From NCBI RefSeq assembly GCF_003234655.2, contig NZ_CP126271.1:1178001-1242000 (forward strand): 64,000 bases of DNA. Reading direction: 5' to 3'. A program made the translations under genes and the position numbers. The notes beneath the pieces were generated by a model. That model searched no databases. It was not told the DNA's origin and saw nothing but the letters and a program-made list of their open reading frames with translations. Shown here one piece after another: positions 17,265 through 24,530 of the stretch. How positions within the stretch are numbered: the first letter of the stretch is position 1; the number at the start of each line of letters is the position of its first letter. The stretch comes from Curtobacterium sp. MCLR17_007. GTDB taxonomy: Bacteria > Actinomycetota > Actinomycetes > Actinomycetales > Microbacteriaceae.

Positions 17265-18521
17265 GTGGACATCACACTCATAGTCGTCCTGGTCATCGCG
17301 TTGGCCCTCTTCTTCGACTTCACAAACGGATTTCACGACACCGCCAACGCGATGGCGACACCGATCGCGACCGGGGCCATGCAGCCCAAGGTCGCGGTCA
17401 CGGTCGCCGCGGTGCTCAACCTCGTCGGTGCGTTCCTCAGCACCGCCGTCGCCACGTCGATCTCCCACGGGCTGATCAACGAGGGTCCCGGCGGCGTCGC
17501 GATCACCCCGGAGATGATCTTCGCCGGGCTGATCGGTGCGGTGGTCTGGAACATGATCACGTGGCTGCGCGGGCTGCCCTCGTCGTCCTCGCACGCGCTG
17601 TTCGGCGGGCTGATCGGTGCGGCCATCGTCGGCGCCGGGTTCCAGTCCGTCAACTACGCGGCCCTGCTGACGGTCGTCATCATCCCGGCGTTCCTGTCCC
17701 CGGTGATCGCGGCGCTGGTGTCCCTGCTCGCCACCCGCATCGCGTACCGGATCACCCGTCGGCCGGTGTTCCCGAACGAGCGCGGCGGCTTCCGGATCGG
17801 ACAGGTCTTCACCAGCTCCATGGTGTCGCTCGCGCACGGCACGAACGACGCGCAGAAGACCATGGGCGTCATCACCCTCACCCTCATCGCCTCGGGCGCG
17901 CAGTCGGCGAACCAGGGCGTGCAGTTCTGGGTCGTCGTCGCCTGTGCCCTCGCCATCGCACTCGGCACCTACACCGGCGGCTGGCGGATCATCCGCACGC
18001 TCGGCTCGGGCATCACCGAGATCCGGGCGACGCAGGGCTTCGCGGCCGAGGCGTCCACCGCCGCGACCATCCTGGCGTCGAGCCACCTCGGGTTCGCGCT
18101 CTCGACGACACAGGTGTCGTCGGGCTCGATCATCGGCGCGGGCCTCGGGCGCCGCGGCTCGAAGATCCAGTGGTCGACCGCGGGCAAGATCGTCATCGCC
18201 TGGTTCATCACGCTGCCGGCCGCCGCGGCCGTCGGAGCCGTGGCCTCGGGCATCGCGCGCTTCGGCATCATCGGCCTCGTCATCGACGCGGTGATCGGCG
18301 CGTTCGTCGTCCTCGGTCTGTACCTCTGGTCGCTGCGCAAGCCCCACGGACAGGCCTCGGCGATCGAGGTCGACGTCGCCGCCAACGCGGTGTACACCCG
18401 CAAGGAGCTCCGCGACCTGCAGCGCAAGAAGCGAGCGGACGCCGTTGCGGCCCGCCGCGCTGAACTGAGCCGCGAGCGCACCCTGCGCCGCATGGGCGCA
18501 CGCAAGGGAGGACGTCGCTGA
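17265..18521 (+). CDS. Inorganic phosphate transporter, Pit family
   Basis: A 418-residue Pit-type (PiT/PNaS) transporter. Its duplicated signature is present: FDFTNGFHDTANAMATPI near the N-terminus and SLAHGTNDAQKTMGV in the second half, both carrying the N-D pairs that bind phosphate and cation. About 10 helices are predicted, and a basic C-terminal tail of about 60 residues is cytosolic. It imports phosphate as a metal-phosphate complex coupled to H+. The GTG at 17265 gives the usual MDITLIV start; a GACACT box (17251-17256) lies 8 nt upstream, compatible with leaderless initiation. A TTG three codons upstream is the alternative. The stop overlaps the next start (TGATG). Confidence 0.87.
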   Translation: MDITLIVVLVIALALFFDFTNGFHDTANAMATPIATGAMQPKVAVTVAAVLNLVGAFLSTAVATSISHGLINEGPGGVAITPEMIFAGLIGAVVWNMITWLRGLPSSSSHALFGGLIGAAIVGAGFQSVNYAALLTVVIIPAFLSPVIAALVSLLATRIAYRITRRPVFPNERGGFRIGQVFTSSMVSLAHGTNDAQKTMGVITLTLIASGAQSANQGVQFWVVVACALAIALGTYTGGWRIIRTLGSGITEIRATQGFAAEASTAATILASSHLGFALSTTQVSSGSIIGAGLGRRGSKIQWSTAGKIVIAWFITLPAAAAVGAVASGIARFGIIGLVIDAVIGAFVVLGLYLWSLRKPHGQASAIEVDVAANAVYTRKELRDLQRKKRADAVAARRAELSRERTLRRMGARKGGRR

Positions 18522-18817
18522 TGGCGATCGACTGGTCGGCGTTCCTCACCGTGGCGCTCGTCGCCGTGGTCTCGGCGTGTTTCGTGGTCACGGTGTACTC
18601 CGTCGGCCTGCGGTTCTGGAGCGCCGCCGACACCCGTGCCGGCAAGTTCACCGTGAAGGACGACGGCACCATCGGCCCCGCCACCGCCGGCTTCCCGAAC
18701 CCGCAGGGTGCCTCCGGTGCCGTGCGCGGACTGCGCTCCCTGGCGGTCGCGTGCTTCGTCGTGTGCGGCGCCGTCGTGCTCTACGGCATCTACCTCATCG
18801 TCCCGCAGTTCCACTGA
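18521..18817 (+). CDS. Small membrane protein coupled to the phosphate transporter
   Basis: A 98-residue protein with two hydrophobic helices, at about 8-31 and 70-94, around a polar loop. Its ATG overlaps the pitA stop by one base, so translation is coupled. Proteins of this size following Pit transporters are common in Microbacteriaceae, but no biochemical function is known to me. An accessory or regulatory subunit of the transporter is the natural guess. Confidence 0.7.
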   Translation: MAIDWSAFLTVALVAVVSACFVVTVYSVGLRFWSAADTRAGKFTVKDDGTIGPATAGFPNPQGASGAVRGLRSLAVACFVVCGAVVLYGIYLIVPQFH

Positions 18818-18906
18818 CCGCGGTCGCGCACCGTGCGCGGTCCGCGTCCGTGGTGCTGGGCTGTGACCGCGCACCACGTGACGGGTGACGCACCCGGTCC
18901 TCAGAC

Positions 18907-18940
18907 GGGAGGCCCGTGCCGGCCTGGCACCGCGCCTCCC
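18907..18940. terminator. GGAGGC-family hairpin
   Basis: Imperfect inverted repeat with GGGAGGC and GCCTCCC ends and an inner GTGCC/GGCAC stem. It lies about 90 nt after the small membrane protein's stop. Confidence 0.45.
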
Positions 18941-18999
18941 GCCCGGCGGACCGCGCCACTCCGCACCGTGCGTGATCGGTCCCCGGTGCGCGGTTCGCG

Positions 19000-19031
19000 G
19001 CGTGGTGCGAGGAAAGAGCCTCGCACCACGC
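19000..19031. terminator. Perfect 13-bp hairpin upstream of aspA
   Basis: Arms GCGTGGTGCGAGG and CCTCGCACCACGC around AAAGAG. It may end transcription from upstream before the aspA promoter. Confidence 0.45.
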
Positions 19032-19114
19032 GGTCACCGTCGCACCGCGCGCAGCAGCGCGCGCTGGGCCGCGCGCAACCGCGCGCCCACCGGACCGGCT
19101 GGACGGACGGGGAC

Positions 19115-19120
19115 TAGCCT
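19115..19120 (+). promoter_or_regulatory. -10 box of aspA
   Basis: TAGCCT, about 30 nt before the aspA start. The transcript would carry a short leader containing the Shine-Dalgarno GAGGAGG (19139-19145). Confidence 0.45.
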
Positions 19121-19150
19121 CGTGGGGTGATCCACGACGAGGAGGCGCAC

Positions 19151-20614
19151 GTGAGTGCTGGGACCCGCACCGAGACCGATTCCCTGGGCTCGAGGGAGGT
19201 GCCGGACGACGTCTACTGGGGCGTCAACACGCTCCGGGCGCTGGAGAACTTCCCGATCACGAGCGTGCCGATCTCGGTCTACCCCGACCTGATCGAGGCC
19301 CTCGCGACCGTGAAGCAGGCCGCGGCACGGGCGAACAAGGCGATCGGGGTCCTCGACGCCGAGCGTGCCGATGCGATCGACCGTGCCGCACAGGAGGTGC
19401 GGGACGGGGCCTTCCGCGACCAGTTCGTCGTGGACGTGGTGCAGGGCGGTGCGGGTACGAGCACGAACATGAACACGAACGAGGTGCTCGCGAACCGGGC
19501 GCTCGAGATCCTGGGGCACGTCAAGGGCGACTACGCCCACCTGCACCCGATCGACCACGTGAACCGCAGCCAGTCGACGAACGACACGTACCCGACCAGC
19601 GTCAAGATCGCGATGATCTTCGGCGTGCACCGGCTCATCGACCAGCTCGAGCAGCTCTCCGCCGCGTTCGCCGAGCGGGGCCACGCCTTCGCCGACGTGC
19701 TCAAGGTCGGTCGGACGCAGCTGCAGGACGCCGTGCCGATGACGCTCGGGCAGGAGTTCACCGGCTTCTCGCACACCATCCAGGAGGACGCGGTCCTGCT
19801 CCGCAAGGTCACGCCGCTGCTGGCGGAGATGAACCTCGGCGCGACGGCGATCGGCACCGGGATCACCGCCGACCCGCTGTACCGCGACGAGGTCCGTCGG
19901 CAGCTGCAGGAGGCCAGCGGCATCGACGTCGTCACGGCACCCGACCTGATCGAGGCCACCAGCGACGCCGGGTCCTTCATGACGCTCTCCGCCGCGGTGA
20001 AGCGCAGCGCGGCGAAGCTGTCGAAGATCTGCAACGACCTGCGGCTGTTGGCGTCGGGGCCCCAGGCCGGCTTCGGCGAGATCACCCTGCCGGCGCGCCA
20101 GGCCGGGTCCTCGATCATGCCGGGCAAGGTCAACCCGGTGATCCCAGAGGTGGTGAACCAGATCGCCTTCGCCGTCGCCGGGGCCGACACCACGGTCACG
20201 ATGGCGGCGGAGGCGGGGCAGCTGCAGCTCAACGCCTTCGAGCCGATCATCGCGCACTCGATCCTGCAGTCGCTGCAGTGGATGACCCGAGGGTGTGCGA
20301 CGCTCCGCGAGCACTGCGTCACGGGCATCGAGGCGAACGAGGCCAAGCTGGCCGCCCAGGTCGACACCAACGTCGGCGTCGTGACCGCCCTGACGCCGTA
20401 CATCGGCTACGCCGCGGCGGCGTCGATCGCCCACACGGCGCTGACCACCTCGACACCGATCTCGACGCTCGTCACGGCTGCCGGGCTGATGGACGAGGAC
20501 CAGGTGCAGCGCGTGCTGAGCCCCGCCCGGTTGTCGGGCATCGAGCTGGCGACCGGGGCGATCCCGGTGATCACCGAGGAGATGCTGGACGCCGAGGCGA
20601 AGCGCCTGCGGTAG
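19151..20614 (+). CDS. aspA: Aspartate ammonia-lyase
   Basis: A 487-residue class II fumarase/aspartase superfamily enzyme that reversibly splits L-aspartate into fumarate and ammonia in the cytoplasm. The fumarate-lyase signature GSSIMPGKVN starts at residue 319 and carries the catalytic loop. The substrate motifs TSTNMNTNEV and NRSQSTNDTYPTS are intact. The N-terminal YWGVNTLRALENFPIT resembles aspartases (YYGIHTLRA) more than fumarases (WGAQTQRS), which decides the call. The GTG at 19151 is selected because GAGGAGG sits 5 nt upstream; the GTG at 19127 would be an alternative with no ribosome site. It is convergent with the YihY gene. Confidence 0.85.
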   Translation: MSAGTRTETDSLGSREVPDDVYWGVNTLRALENFPITSVPISVYPDLIEALATVKQAAARANKAIGVLDAERADAIDRAAQEVRDGAFRDQFVVDVVQGGAGTSTNMNTNEVLANRALEILGHVKGDYAHLHPIDHVNRSQSTNDTYPTSVKIAMIFGVHRLIDQLEQLSAAFAERGHAFADVLKVGRTQLQDAVPMTLGQEFTGFSHTIQEDAVLLRKVTPLLAEMNLGATAIGTGITADPLYRDEVRRQLQEASGIDVVTAPDLIEATSDAGSFMTLSAAVKRSAAKLSKICNDLRLLASGPQAGFGEITLPARQAGSSIMPGKVNPVIPEVVNQIAFAVAGADTTVTMAAEAGQLQLNAFEPIIAHSILQSLQWMTRGCATLREHCVTGIEANEAKLAAQVDTNVGVVTALTPYIGYAAAASIAHTALTTSTPISTLVTAAGLMDEDQVQRVLSPARLSGIELATGAIPVITEEMLDAEAKRLR

Positions 20615-20640
20615 GTGCTGCTGCTGTTGCCGGTGGTCGG

Positions 20641-21717
20641 TCAGCGCAGCGGCGGTTCCCCGACCCGGAGCTGCGAGGCGACGTCGCGCAGGTGTTCCTG
20701 CGCCGGCGTCGGCTCGTCCTGGGGGAGTTCCTGCGCCGCTTGCCGCACCGCGTGCGCGGCCGCGATGTCGGCGTCCCGCCACCGGGCGAGCGTGAAGTTC
20801 CGGGTGACGTCGCGCAGCGGCAGCCGGATCGCCTCGTCGGCGTCGATGCCCGCGAGCAGCTGCCGGAGCCGGATCACCTCGGAGTCGAGCTCACCGCCGA
20901 CGACCAGCACGAAGTTCGAGATGTACAGGTAGACGAGCAGCAGGATCGCGCCGCCGAGCCACCCGTAGGCGCGGTTGCCGCCACCGAGCGTCTCGACGTA
21001 GAGCGCGAAGCCGAACGTCGCGATCGCCCAGGCCACGATCGCGAACGCGGCGCCCGCCGAGACCCAGCGCAACTGCGGGGTGCGCACGTTCGGTGTGGCG
21101 TAGTAGAGCACCGCCACCATCACCACCAGGTCAGCGGCCAGCACCGGCCACTTCACGACGTTCCACAGGTCGTCGATCCACGACGCCCACCCGAGCTGCA
21201 GGACGATGGCGGCGGAGATCGTCGGGGTCCCCAGCAGGATCACGATGGCGATCGCACCGCCGACCATGACGAGCAGCGTGACCAGGAGCATCATGCTCCG
21301 GAACTTCCAGATGCGCCGGCCCTCCTCGACCTCGTACGCGGTGTTCATGGCGCGGCCGAACGCCGTGGCGTACCCGGACAGGGACCAGAGCGTCAGGACG
21401 AGCCCGGTCGCGAAGCCGAGCCAGGGGTTGTCGAGCGTCAGCAGCTGACGCAGCGGCTGCTCGAGGTGCTCGGCGGTCTCCGGGCGGACGATGAAGCCGA
21501 TCACCTGGATGATGTCCGTCAGGCTGTCGCCCTGGCGGTCGATGACCGCGAGTGCCGACACCACCGTCAGCGCCGCGGGGAACACGGTCAGCAGCGCGAA
21601 GAAGGTGAGCGACGCCGCGGCGTCGACGACCCGGTGCCGGATCACCGAGTGGTAGGTGCGGCGGACCACCGCGCGGACCCCGGTCCGCTGCAGGTCGCGC
21701 GCACTCGGTTCCGGCAT
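20641..21717 (-). CDS. YihY/BrkB family inner-membrane protein
   Basis: A 358-residue membrane protein of the YihY/virulence-factor-BrkB family. The family hallmark AASLTFFALLTVFPAAL lies near the N-terminus, followed by six predicted helices including the conserved YGWLGGAILLLVYLYISNFVLVVGGELD block. The C-terminal 80 residues are soluble and helical. Members were once called RNase BN in error; the function is unclear, possibly transport. The ATG at 21717 has a TAGATT box (21725-21730) 7 nt upstream, fitting a leaderless mRNA. The open frame runs much further upstream but that part is antisense to the MFS gene frame and not real. Confidence 0.82.
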   Translation of the reverse strand: MPEPSARDLQRTGVRAVVRRTYHSVIRHRVVDAAASLTFFALLTVFPAALTVVSALAVIDRQGDSLTDIIQVIGFIVRPETAEHLEQPLRQLLTLDNPWLGFATGLVLTLWSLSGYATAFGRAMNTAYEVEEGRRIWKFRSMMLLVTLLVMVGGAIAIVILLGTPTISAAIVLQLGWASWIDDLWNVVKWPVLAADLVVMVAVLYYATPNVRTPQLRWVSAGAAFAIVAWAIATFGFALYVETLGGGNRAYGWLGGAILLLVYLYISNFVLVVGGELDSEVIRLRQLLAGIDADEAIRLPLRDVTRNFTLARWRDADIAAAHAVRQAAQELPQDEPTPAQEHLRDVASQLRVGEPPLR

Positions 21718-21809
21718 GTCGTCGAATCTACCGGGCACGACGACGTCGAGGCTCGTCAGCCCGGGTTCGGGTCCAGCGCCGTGCAGTCCGCGATCGGGTG
21801 CGGCGCGCC

Positions 21810-23129
21810 TCAGTTCGCGTTCGGGTGCAGCGCGTCGTAGCGGCGGAAGGACGGCACCAGGCGCAGCAACGCGGCGACGAGCCCGATGATCAGCACACCG
21901 CCCAGGACCGGCGGGAACGCGAAGCCCGCGGCGACGACGAGCCCCGCGTACAGGTCGCCGAGGCGCGGACCGCCGGTCACGACCACGATGAAGATGCCCT
22001 GCAGCCGCCCACGCATCCCGTCGGGCGACGCGGCCTGCAGGATCGTGTTCCGGAAGACCGAGCTGACGTTGTCCGCACCGCCGGCCAACGCCAGGAACAG
22101 CGACGCGAGCGCGAGCGCCGGCAGGATCCCGCTGCTGAAGGTCTCGCCGCTGCGCCCGCCGAGCACGTGCGCGAGGGCGATCACCACGCCGAACGCCGCG
22201 ATCGCGCCACCGTAGGCCGTGATCGCCCACCCGACGGCCTCGCCCTGACGGCGGACGTGACCGAGCGGCCCGGAGAACACGCTCGACAGCAGCGCGCCGA
22301 TCGCGTACGCGGCCGTCAGCGTGCCGACGGTGATCGCACCGCCGCCGATGACCAGCGCGCCGATCGCGGGGAAGAGCACACGGGGCTGGCCGAACGTCAT
22401 CGCGATGATGTCGAGCACGAACGTCATCGTGATGTTCCGCGACCTCCGGAGGAACCGCGCGCCCTCGATGAGCGAGCCGAGCCCCGGTCGCAGGGCGTCG
22501 CGGTCGGCGGCCATGCGCGGCAGCGTGAACACCCCGGCGAAGGCGAACGTGAACAGCACGACGTCGATCGTGTAGGTCGGGGCGAACCCGACACTCGCGA
22601 TCAGCACGCCGGCGACCGCCGGGCCGACGGTGACCTGGAACCCGGACGCGATGCCGCCGAGGGCGCTCGCCGCGGGCAGCAGGTCGGTGCCGACCAGGCG
22701 CGGCACGATGGCCGAGCGGGACGCGTTGCTCACGGTCGCCGCGACGGCGTTCACCGTCGCCAGGACGTACAGCAGCAGGACGCTGTGCAGCCCGAGCCAG
22801 GCGTGCGTCGCGATCAGTGCGACCGCGGCCCACGCGATGATCGAGGACACCAGCGCGACGGTGCGGCGGTCGAAGGCGTCGGCGAGCATCCCGCCGTACA
22901 GGCCGGCGACGATCATCGGCAGCAGCGCGATCACCCCGACCAGCGCGACGGCGAAGGTGGACCGGGTGATGTCGTAGACCTCGAGGCCGACGGCGACGGT
23001 GGTCATCTGCGTGCCGATCCCGGCGACGGCGGTGCCGGCCCAGAGCCGCGCGAACGCCGGGGACCGGCGGAGCGGGGTGAGGTCGGCGAACAGGCTTCGG
23101 CGCGGCGGTGCGGGGGTGGGTTGTGTCAC
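21810..23129 (-). CDS. MFS transporter (enterobactin-exporter EntS-like)
   Basis: A 439-residue major facilitator with about 12 helices and no large soluble domain. The layout FARLWAGTAVAGIGTQMTTVAVGLEVYD and the loop GGMLADAFDRRTV (the MFS loop 2-3 motif) are typical of the EntS/DHA3 group, which exports siderophores or drugs. There is no siderophore cluster nearby, so the substrate is unknown. The start is GTG at 23129. It is upstream of the YihY gene on the same strand, with 92 bp between, and divergent from the FKBP gene. Confidence 0.8.
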   Translation of the reverse strand: MTQPTPAPPRRSLFADLTPLRRSPAFARLWAGTAVAGIGTQMTTVAVGLEVYDITRSTFAVALVGVIALLPMIVAGLYGGMLADAFDRRTVALVSSIIAWAAVALIATHAWLGLHSVLLLYVLATVNAVAATVSNASRSAIVPRLVGTDLLPAASALGGIASGFQVTVGPAVAGVLIASVGFAPTYTIDVVLFTFAFAGVFTLPRMAADRDALRPGLGSLIEGARFLRRSRNITMTFVLDIIAMTFGQPRVLFPAIGALVIGGGAITVGTLTAAYAIGALLSSVFSGPLGHVRRQGEAVGWAITAYGGAIAAFGVVIALAHVLGGRSGETFSSGILPALALASLFLALAGGADNVSSVFRNTILQAASPDGMRGRLQGIFIVVVTGGPRLGDLYAGLVVAAGFAFPPVLGGVLIIGLVAALLRLVPSFRRYDALHPNAN

Positions 23130-23218
23130 GGTGGAACCATTCTGGTGCGTCGAGCCGCGACGCGCGCGACGGTGCCCGGGTCGATGCGTGATCGGGAGCC
23201 TCTGGTTGACTTGCGGAC

Positions 23219-23590
23219 ATGACTGACCTCAACAGCAAGCCCGAGTTCGACGCCCCCGAGGGCCCCGCCCCCACCGACCTGGTCATCACCGACATCGTCG
23301 AGGGCTCCGGCGACGAGGCGACCGCGGGTTCGACCGTCAAGGTGCACTACGCGGGCGTCGAGTACGAGTCCGGCGAGGAGTTCGACAGCTCCTGGGGCCG
23401 CGGCGAACCGATCGACTTCCCGCTCGCGGCGCTGGTGCGCGGGTGGCAGGAGGGCATCCCCGGCATGAAGGTCGGCGGACGCCGCAAGCTCGTCGTCCCG
23501 CCGGAGCTCGCCTACGGCCCGGCCGGTGGCGGCCACTTCCTGTCCGGCAAGACCCTGATCTTCGTCATCGACCTGCTCGGCGTCCGCTGA
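23219..23590 (+). CDS. FKBP-type peptidyl-prolyl cis-trans isomerase
   Basis: A 123-residue single-domain FKBP. The binding-pocket motifs GSTVKVHYAGVEYESGEEFDSSW, VRGWQEGIPGMKVGGRRKLVVPPELAYG and the closing LIFVIDLLGV strand are all present. It has no signal peptide or lipobox and is therefore a cytoplasmic folding helper. The ATG at 23219 has only a weak TTGACT box 7 nt upstream and no ribosome site. Its stop codon overlaps the start of the aldo/keto reductase (TGATG), so the two are translated together. Confidence 0.9.
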   Translation: MTDLNSKPEFDAPEGPAPTDLVITDIVEGSGDEATAGSTVKVHYAGVEYESGEEFDSSWGRGEPIDFPLAALVRGWQEGIPGMKVGGRRKLVVPPELAYGPAGGGHFLSGKTLIFVIDLLGVR

Positions 23591-24432
23591 TGCCCGCCGT
23601 CACCCCGGCTCCCACCGTGGAGCTCAACGACGGCCACCGCATGCCCCTGCTCGGCCTCGGGACCTACTTGCTCGACGGTGACGAGGGCACGGCCGCCGTC
23701 GGTGCGGCCATCGCGAGCGGCTACCGACTGCTCGACACCGCGCTCAACTACGGCAACGAGGACGCCGTCGGCCGTGCCGTGCGCGACGCCGACGTGCCGC
23801 GCGACGAGCTCGTCGTCACGTCGAAGCTGCCCGGCCGTCACCACGGCTGGGACGAGGCACACCGCTCGATCGACGAGACCCTGGCGAACCTCGGGCTCGA
23901 CCACGTGGACCTGTACCTGATCCACTGGCCGAACCCGTCGGTCGACAAGTTCGTCGAGACGTGGAAGGCGTTCGTCGACCTGCGCGACAGCGGCAAGGTC
24001 CGCTCGATCGGCGTCTCGAACTTCACGCCGGAGCACCTCGACCGGATCATCGACGCGACCGGGGTCGCTCCCGCGGTCAACCAGGTCGAGCTGCACCCGT
24101 ACTTCCCGCAGGCGTCGCTCCGGGCGTTCCACGCCGAGCGCGGGATCGTCACCGAGAGCTGGAGCCCGCTCGCGAAGCAGTCCGAACTGCTGACCGAGCA
24201 GCCGGTCACGGACGCGGCCGCCGCGCACGGGGTCAGCCCCGGCCAGGTCGTTCTCCGCTGGCACACCCAGCTCGACGCGGTCCCGGTGCCGAAGTCCGGC
24301 GACGTCGACCGGCAGCGCGAGAACCTCGACGTGTTCGGCTTCACGCTCACCGACGACCAGGTCGCGGCCATCTCCGGGCTCGAGCGCGGGCGCCTGTGGG
24401 ACGGCGACCCGGACACGCACGAAGAGATGTAG
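23590..24432 (+). CDS. Aldo/keto reductase
   Basis: A 280-residue NADPH-dependent oxidoreductase with a (beta/alpha)8 barrel. The catalytic tetrad is complete: Asp49 and Tyr54 (LLDTALNYGNE), Lys79 (VTSKL) and His112 (LIHWP). The cofactor segment IGVSNF and the NQVELHPYFPQ block are standard for the 2,5-diketo-D-gluconate reductase-like group (AKR5), which reduces small carbonyls in the cytoplasm. It overlaps the FKBP stop by one base and ends in front of a strong hairpin. The physiological substrate cannot be told. Confidence 0.9.
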   Translation: MPAVTPAPTVELNDGHRMPLLGLGTYLLDGDEGTAAVGAAIASGYRLLDTALNYGNEDAVGRAVRDADVPRDELVVTSKLPGRHHGWDEAHRSIDETLANLGLDHVDLYLIHWPNPSVDKFVETWKAFVDLRDSGKVRSIGVSNFTPEHLDRIIDATGVAPAVNQVELHPYFPQASLRAFHAERGIVTESWSPLAKQSELLTEQPVTDAAAAHGVSPGQVVLRWHTQLDAVPVPKSGDVDRQRENLDVFGFTLTDDQVAAISGLERGRLWDGDPDTHEEM

Positions 24433-24448
24433 CGCTGACGCGCTGACT

Positions 24449-24480
24449 GGAGGCGCGGTGCCGGCTGGCACCGCGCCTCC
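24449..24480 (+). terminator. GGAGGC-family terminator hairpin
   Basis: Perfect 14-bp stem GGAGGCGCGGTGCC / GGCACCGCGCCTCC with loop GGCT, 16 nt after the aldo/keto reductase stop. It shares both arms with the hairpin at 35705-35744. Confidence 0.7.
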
Positions 24481-24497
24481 GGTCCGTCCGGGGGGAC

Positions 24498-24503
24498 TAC
24501 ACT
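24498..24503 (+). promoter_or_regulatory. -10 box of helD
   Basis: TACACT, about 27 nt before the start codon, leaving a short leader with the Shine-Dalgarno GAAGGG (24519-24524). Confidence 0.5.
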
Positions 24504-24530
24504 GGATACCCCTGTCCCGAAGGGTTGCGT

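Larger units (their letters stand above)
18818..19114. other. Gene-free spacer with several hairpins
   Basis: No credible coding region lies between the small membrane protein and aspA. The stretch holds repeated GTGCGCGGT/ACCGCGCAC arms (near 18831 and 18873), a GGAGGC-family hairpin (18907-18940) and a perfect 13-bp stem (19000-19031). It looks like terminators plus the upstream region of aspA. Confidence 0.5.

Noticed and set aside
20641..23340. A single 899-codon protein covering both YihY and MFS regions
   Set aside because: The frame is open by chance; the MFS gene uses another frame over the same bases and has clear transporter helices, while YihY similarity begins only at 21717.
24498..24530. 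Rifamycin-associated element (RAE) upstream of helD
   Set aside because: I could not find the inverted-repeat RAE pattern between the promoter and the start, so rifamycin control of this helD is not supported.
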